DNA from: JAISGQ01 sp964500965
GTDB taxonomy: Bacteria > Bacillota > Clostridia > Oscillospirales > Acutalibacteraceae
DNA: 7,248 bases
Direction: 5' to 3'
Assembly: GCA_964500965.1 (NCBI GenBank)
Contig: CAZCQZ010000064.1
Span: forward strand, 1-7,248
In this document: piece by piece, positions 5,584-7,248 of the stretch
How positions within the stretch are numbered: position 1 is the first letter of the stretch
How the letters are laid out: every line of letters starts with the position of its first letter
Position numbers and translations under genes: made by a program
Notes under the pieces: model-generated
Database searches by the model: none
Told to the model about the DNA's origin: nothing
The model's input: the letters and a program-made list of their open reading frames with translations, nothing else

Positions 5584-6456
5584 ATGTTTAAGATATTTAC
5601 GGAATCATCGTGCAATCTTCCGAAAACGCATATTGAAAAGTACGATGTCGGGGTAATCCGCTGGACATATACGATTGACGACAGAGAGGTAACAACAAGA
5701 GATAGCATTGATGATTTTGACGGTCATAAGTATTACGAACGTCTTAGGAACGGAGCGGAAACTAAAACCTCACTGATAAACGCGGACAGGTTTATAAAGG
5801 AGATTGAACCGACGCTTGCAAAAGGTCGGGACGTTGTGCTGATTTTGATTTCCTCCGGCATCAGCGGCACATATAATTCCGCTGTTATGGCATCGGAAAT
5901 CCTTTCGGAAAAATATGAAAACAAGCTCTATGTCGTTGATTCAAAAGGCGCGGGATTCGGAATAGGTCTGCTTGTCTGTCGGGCAGGAGAACTGAGAGAA
6001 GAAGGGAAAACCGCCGTGGAAACGGCTAAGATACTTTCGGAGCAGACTAAAAGTCTTTGTCAGTTTTTTACGGTCGGAAGCCTTGGCTGGCTTAAAAAGA
6101 GCGGCAGAATTTCAAACGCAACCGCAATTGTCGGAAGTGCCCTGCAAATAAAGCCGATTCTTTACGGCTGTAAAGGAAAAATCGAATCACTTAAAAAGGT
6201 AAGAGGTCGCAGAAGTGCCATACTTGAGCTTGCGGAGCTTTACAGGCAGAGGGTTATAAGTGCCGGAAAACAGCTTGTGGCTATTTCTCATTGTGATTGT
6301 CCGGAGGAGGCCGGTGTTTTGGCAGATTTGATAAACTCAATTGCAAAACCGTTGGAACTTATAGTCAGATACCATGAGCCGATGACAGGTACTCATATAG
6401 GACCCGATTCTCTGGCAGTGTTTTTCTTCGGGAAAGCCTGTACGGAGGAACCATGA
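5584..6456 (+). CDS. DegV family fatty-acid-binding protein
   Basis: The 290-residue product has the usual DegV length and plan. DegV (FakB-type) proteins bind a fatty acid and, where characterised, present it to a fatty acid kinase (FakA). The sequence shows an N-terminal strand leading to SSCNLP (8-13), a form of the usual DSTCDLP motif; TSLINADRF (62-70); SSGISGTYNSA (90-100), which lines the lipid site; VVDSKGAGFGIG (117-128); LGWLKKSGRISNATAIVGSALQIKPIL (167-193), the most recognisable family block; and a C-terminal THIGPDSLAVFF (270-281). It is predicted to be cytosolic, with no signal peptide. ATG 5584 is well placed after GGAGAG and a strong promoter. The gene stands alone, divergent from the carboxypeptidase, and is closed by an intrinsic terminator. 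No fakA-like kinase gene is seen in the window. The exact ligand is not visible. Confidence 0.95.
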   Translation: MFKIFTESSCNLPKTHIEKYDVGVIRWTYTIDDREVTTRDSIDDFDGHKYYERLRNGAETKTSLINADRFIKEIEPTLAKGRDVVLILISSGISGTYNSAVMASEILSEKYENKLYVVDSKGAGFGIGLLVCRAGELREEGKTAVETAKILSEQTKSLCQFFTVGSLGWLKKSGRISNATAIVGSALQIKPILYGCKGKIESLKKVRGRRSAILELAELYRQRVISAGKQLVAISHCDCPEEAGVLADLINSIAKPLELIVRYHEPMTGTHIGPDSLAVFFFGKACTEEP

Positions 6457-6470
6457 GAATAAGTAAAGAG

Positions 6471-6513
6471 AGGCAGAGTATAAGGCGAGAATGCTTTTAC
6501 TCTGTCTTTTTTT
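6471..6513 (+). terminator. Intrinsic terminator of the degV-like gene
   Basis: AGGCAGAGTA (6471-6480) pairs with 6498-6507 over ten base pairs, including one G.U pair, and the loop can form further internal pairs (AAGGC with GCTTT). A run of seven T residues (6507-6513) follows directly. It lies 15 bases after the stop codon. Confidence 0.9.
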
Positions 6514-6530
6514 GAAAATCGTACTGTGAC

Positions 6531-6547
6531 AGCAACAGCGAGTTGCT
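6531..6547. repeat. Short inverted repeat upstream of the XRE gene
   Basis: AGCAAC (6531-6536) and GTTGCT (6542-6547) are exact reverse complements with a 5-base centre. The dyad abuts the -35 element proposed for the XRE gene, and many XRE regulators control their own promoter, so it is a candidate operator. It is too short to be sure. Confidence 0.3.
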
Positions 6548-6575
6548 TGTTTTATCATCGCGTTTGGAGTAATAT
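6547..6575 (+). promoter_or_regulatory. Tentative promoter of the XRE/zinc-ribbon gene
   Basis: TTGTTT (6547-6552, three of six matches) and TAATAT (6570-6575, four of six) are 17 bases apart, upstream of the RBS GAGGTGAT (6582-6589). The gene needs its own promoter because the preceding gene ends in a strong terminator. The hexamers are weak matches, which would suit a regulated promoter. Confidence 0.4.
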
Positions 6576-6595
6576 ATGTTCGAGGTGATAATTAC

Positions 6596-7248
6596 ATGAA
6601 TACGAAAAATATTATTTTCGAACTCAGAACCAAAAAAGGATTGTCACAGGACGAACTTGCCGAAAAGGTGTATGTAACCAGGCAGGCGGTATCCCGTTGG
6701 GAAAACGGCGAGACAACACCTAATACCGAAACATTAAAATTATTATCAAAGCTGTTCAATGTTTCTATCAATACACTTTTAGGCTCTCCGCAAAAGCTGA
6801 TCTGTCAATGCTGCGGTATGCCGCTTGACGATGATGAAATCATAAGTCATAATCAAAACGGTACATTTAACGAAGAATATTGCAAATGGTGCTATGCCGA
6901 CGGAACTTATACCTACAGCAATATGGACGATTTGCTTGAAGTTTGTGTTAAAAATATGGCAAGTGAAAACTTCACCGAGGAGCAGGCTCGCTCTTATATG
7001 AAAGATTTGCTTCCGAAGCTGGATTATTGGAAGCGTTACGATGAGCTTAGCGACAATGGACAGTTTGAAGAATTTAAAATGCAACTGATTAAGGAAATAA
7101 ACGAACTTCATGTAGAAGGAATGCCGAAAGTCGAAAAGCTTAATGCACTTGTCGGCAAATTCGTTAATCTTGAATACAATCTTCCGAATGGAGATTCGGT
7201 GAAATTTTTAGATGACTCAAAGACATATCTTGGCAATCAGCTTGCGTG
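6596..7248 (+). CDS. XRE-type HTH regulator with zinc ribbon, 3' end cut off
   Basis: The frame stays open from ATG 6596 to the window edge (217 codons plus two bases), so the C-terminus is missing. Residues 1-63 form an XRE/Cro-type helix-turn-helix: LRTKKGLSQDELAEKVYVTR, then AVSRWENGETTPN and the closing LFNVSINTLLG. Residues 70-103 match a small zinc ribbon (PF12674-like): CQCCGMPL, then a 22-residue gap with NGTFNEEYCKWCY. C70, C73, C96 and C99 are the likely zinc ligands, and C72 is an extra cysteine. The next part (about 105-175) is charged and helical. A conserved-looking end (NALVGKFVNLEYNLPNGDSVKFL) begins another domain that I cannot name. The RBS GAGGTGAT lies six bases before the ATG. 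A DNA-binding role is likely; the signal sensed is unknown. Confidence 0.88.
   Translation, partial: MNTKNIIFELRTKKGLSQDELAEKVYVTRQAVSRWENGETTPNTETLKLLSKLFNVSINTLLGSPQKLICQCCGMPLDDDEIISHNQNGTFNEEYCKWCYADGTYTYSNMDDLLEVCVKNMASENFTEEQARSYMKDLLPKLDYWKRYDELSDNGQFEEFKMQLIKEINELHVEGMPKVEKLNALVGKFVNLEYNLPNGDSVKFLDDSKTYLGNQLA

Noticed and set aside
6512..6540. TTGAAA at 6512-6517 as a -35 box for the XRE gene
   Set aside because: It matches the -35 consensus well, but the bases 17 positions later (6535-6540) look nothing like a -10 box.
6337..6558. Minus-strand frame across the end of the degV-like gene and its terminator
   Set aside because: It overlaps the conserved DegV C-terminus in antisense and spans the terminator hairpin; no RBS or domain was seen.
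6779..7111. Minus-strand frame of 110 codons at the right edge
   Set aside because: It is antisense to the zinc-ribbon part of the XRE gene, whose cysteine motifs are clear; no RBS or family features were seen.
1..7248. CRISPR array, tRNA or rRNA gene, insertion sequence or phage attachment site
   Set aside because: No regularly spaced repeats, cloverleaf-like sequences, transposase motifs or terminal inverted repeats were seen on reading both strands.

Overview
The window looks like chromosomal DNA from a low-to-moderate GC, Gram-positive anaerobe, most likely a member of the Clostridia (Oscillospiraceae/Ruminococcaceae-like). This is an inference from the protein families (a YtvI-type AI-2E permease, DegV, a VanY-type M15 lipoprotein, a DUF4358-like lipoprotein, a DHHW protein), the AT-rich intergenic regions, the strong Shine-Dalgarno sequences and the frequent TTG/GTG starts. 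No rRNA, tRNA, CRISPR array, transposase or phage gene was seen.

Layout. (1) Positions 1-170 are an AT-rich leader with no gene. A promoter at about 152-179 drives a plus-strand AI-2E family permease (about 210-1430). (2) A strong hairpin at 1452-1494 separates this gene from a convergent minus-strand block and serves as terminator for both. (3) The minus-strand block (5414 down to 1500) reads, in transcription order: a VanY-like zinc carboxypeptidase lipoprotein, a small DUF4358-like lipoprotein, an MBOAT O-acyltransferase, and a DHHW/AlgJ-AlgX-like SGNH protein. The last two are coupled: the MBOAT stop codon lies inside the Shine-Dalgarno sequence of the next gene. Weak hairpins sit between genes 1 and 2 and between genes 2 and 3. 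(4) A 151-bp intergenic region before the block carries back-to-back promoters, one for the carboxypeptidase and one for a plus-strand DegV-family protein (5584-6456), which ends at a good intrinsic terminator. (5) The right edge holds the start of a plus-strand XRE-type regulator fused to a zinc ribbon (6596 onward); it runs off the window.

How the genes may work together. MBOAT plus a DHHW/SGNH partner is the known two-part arrangement for O-acetylating a polysaccharide outside the membrane (AlgI with AlgJ/AlgX, PatA with PatB). The lipoprotein and the peptidoglycan carboxypeptidase upstream on the same strand suggest a four-gene cell-envelope modification module with all products at or outside the membrane. 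The acceptor polymer cannot be read from the sequence. The AI-2E permease, DegV and XRE genes are separate units with their own signals. The most interesting points are the DUF4358-like/MBOAT/DHHW cluster, the hairpin sitting directly before the MBOAT ribosome binding site, and start sites that promoter and RBS positions show to lie inside the longest reading frames.
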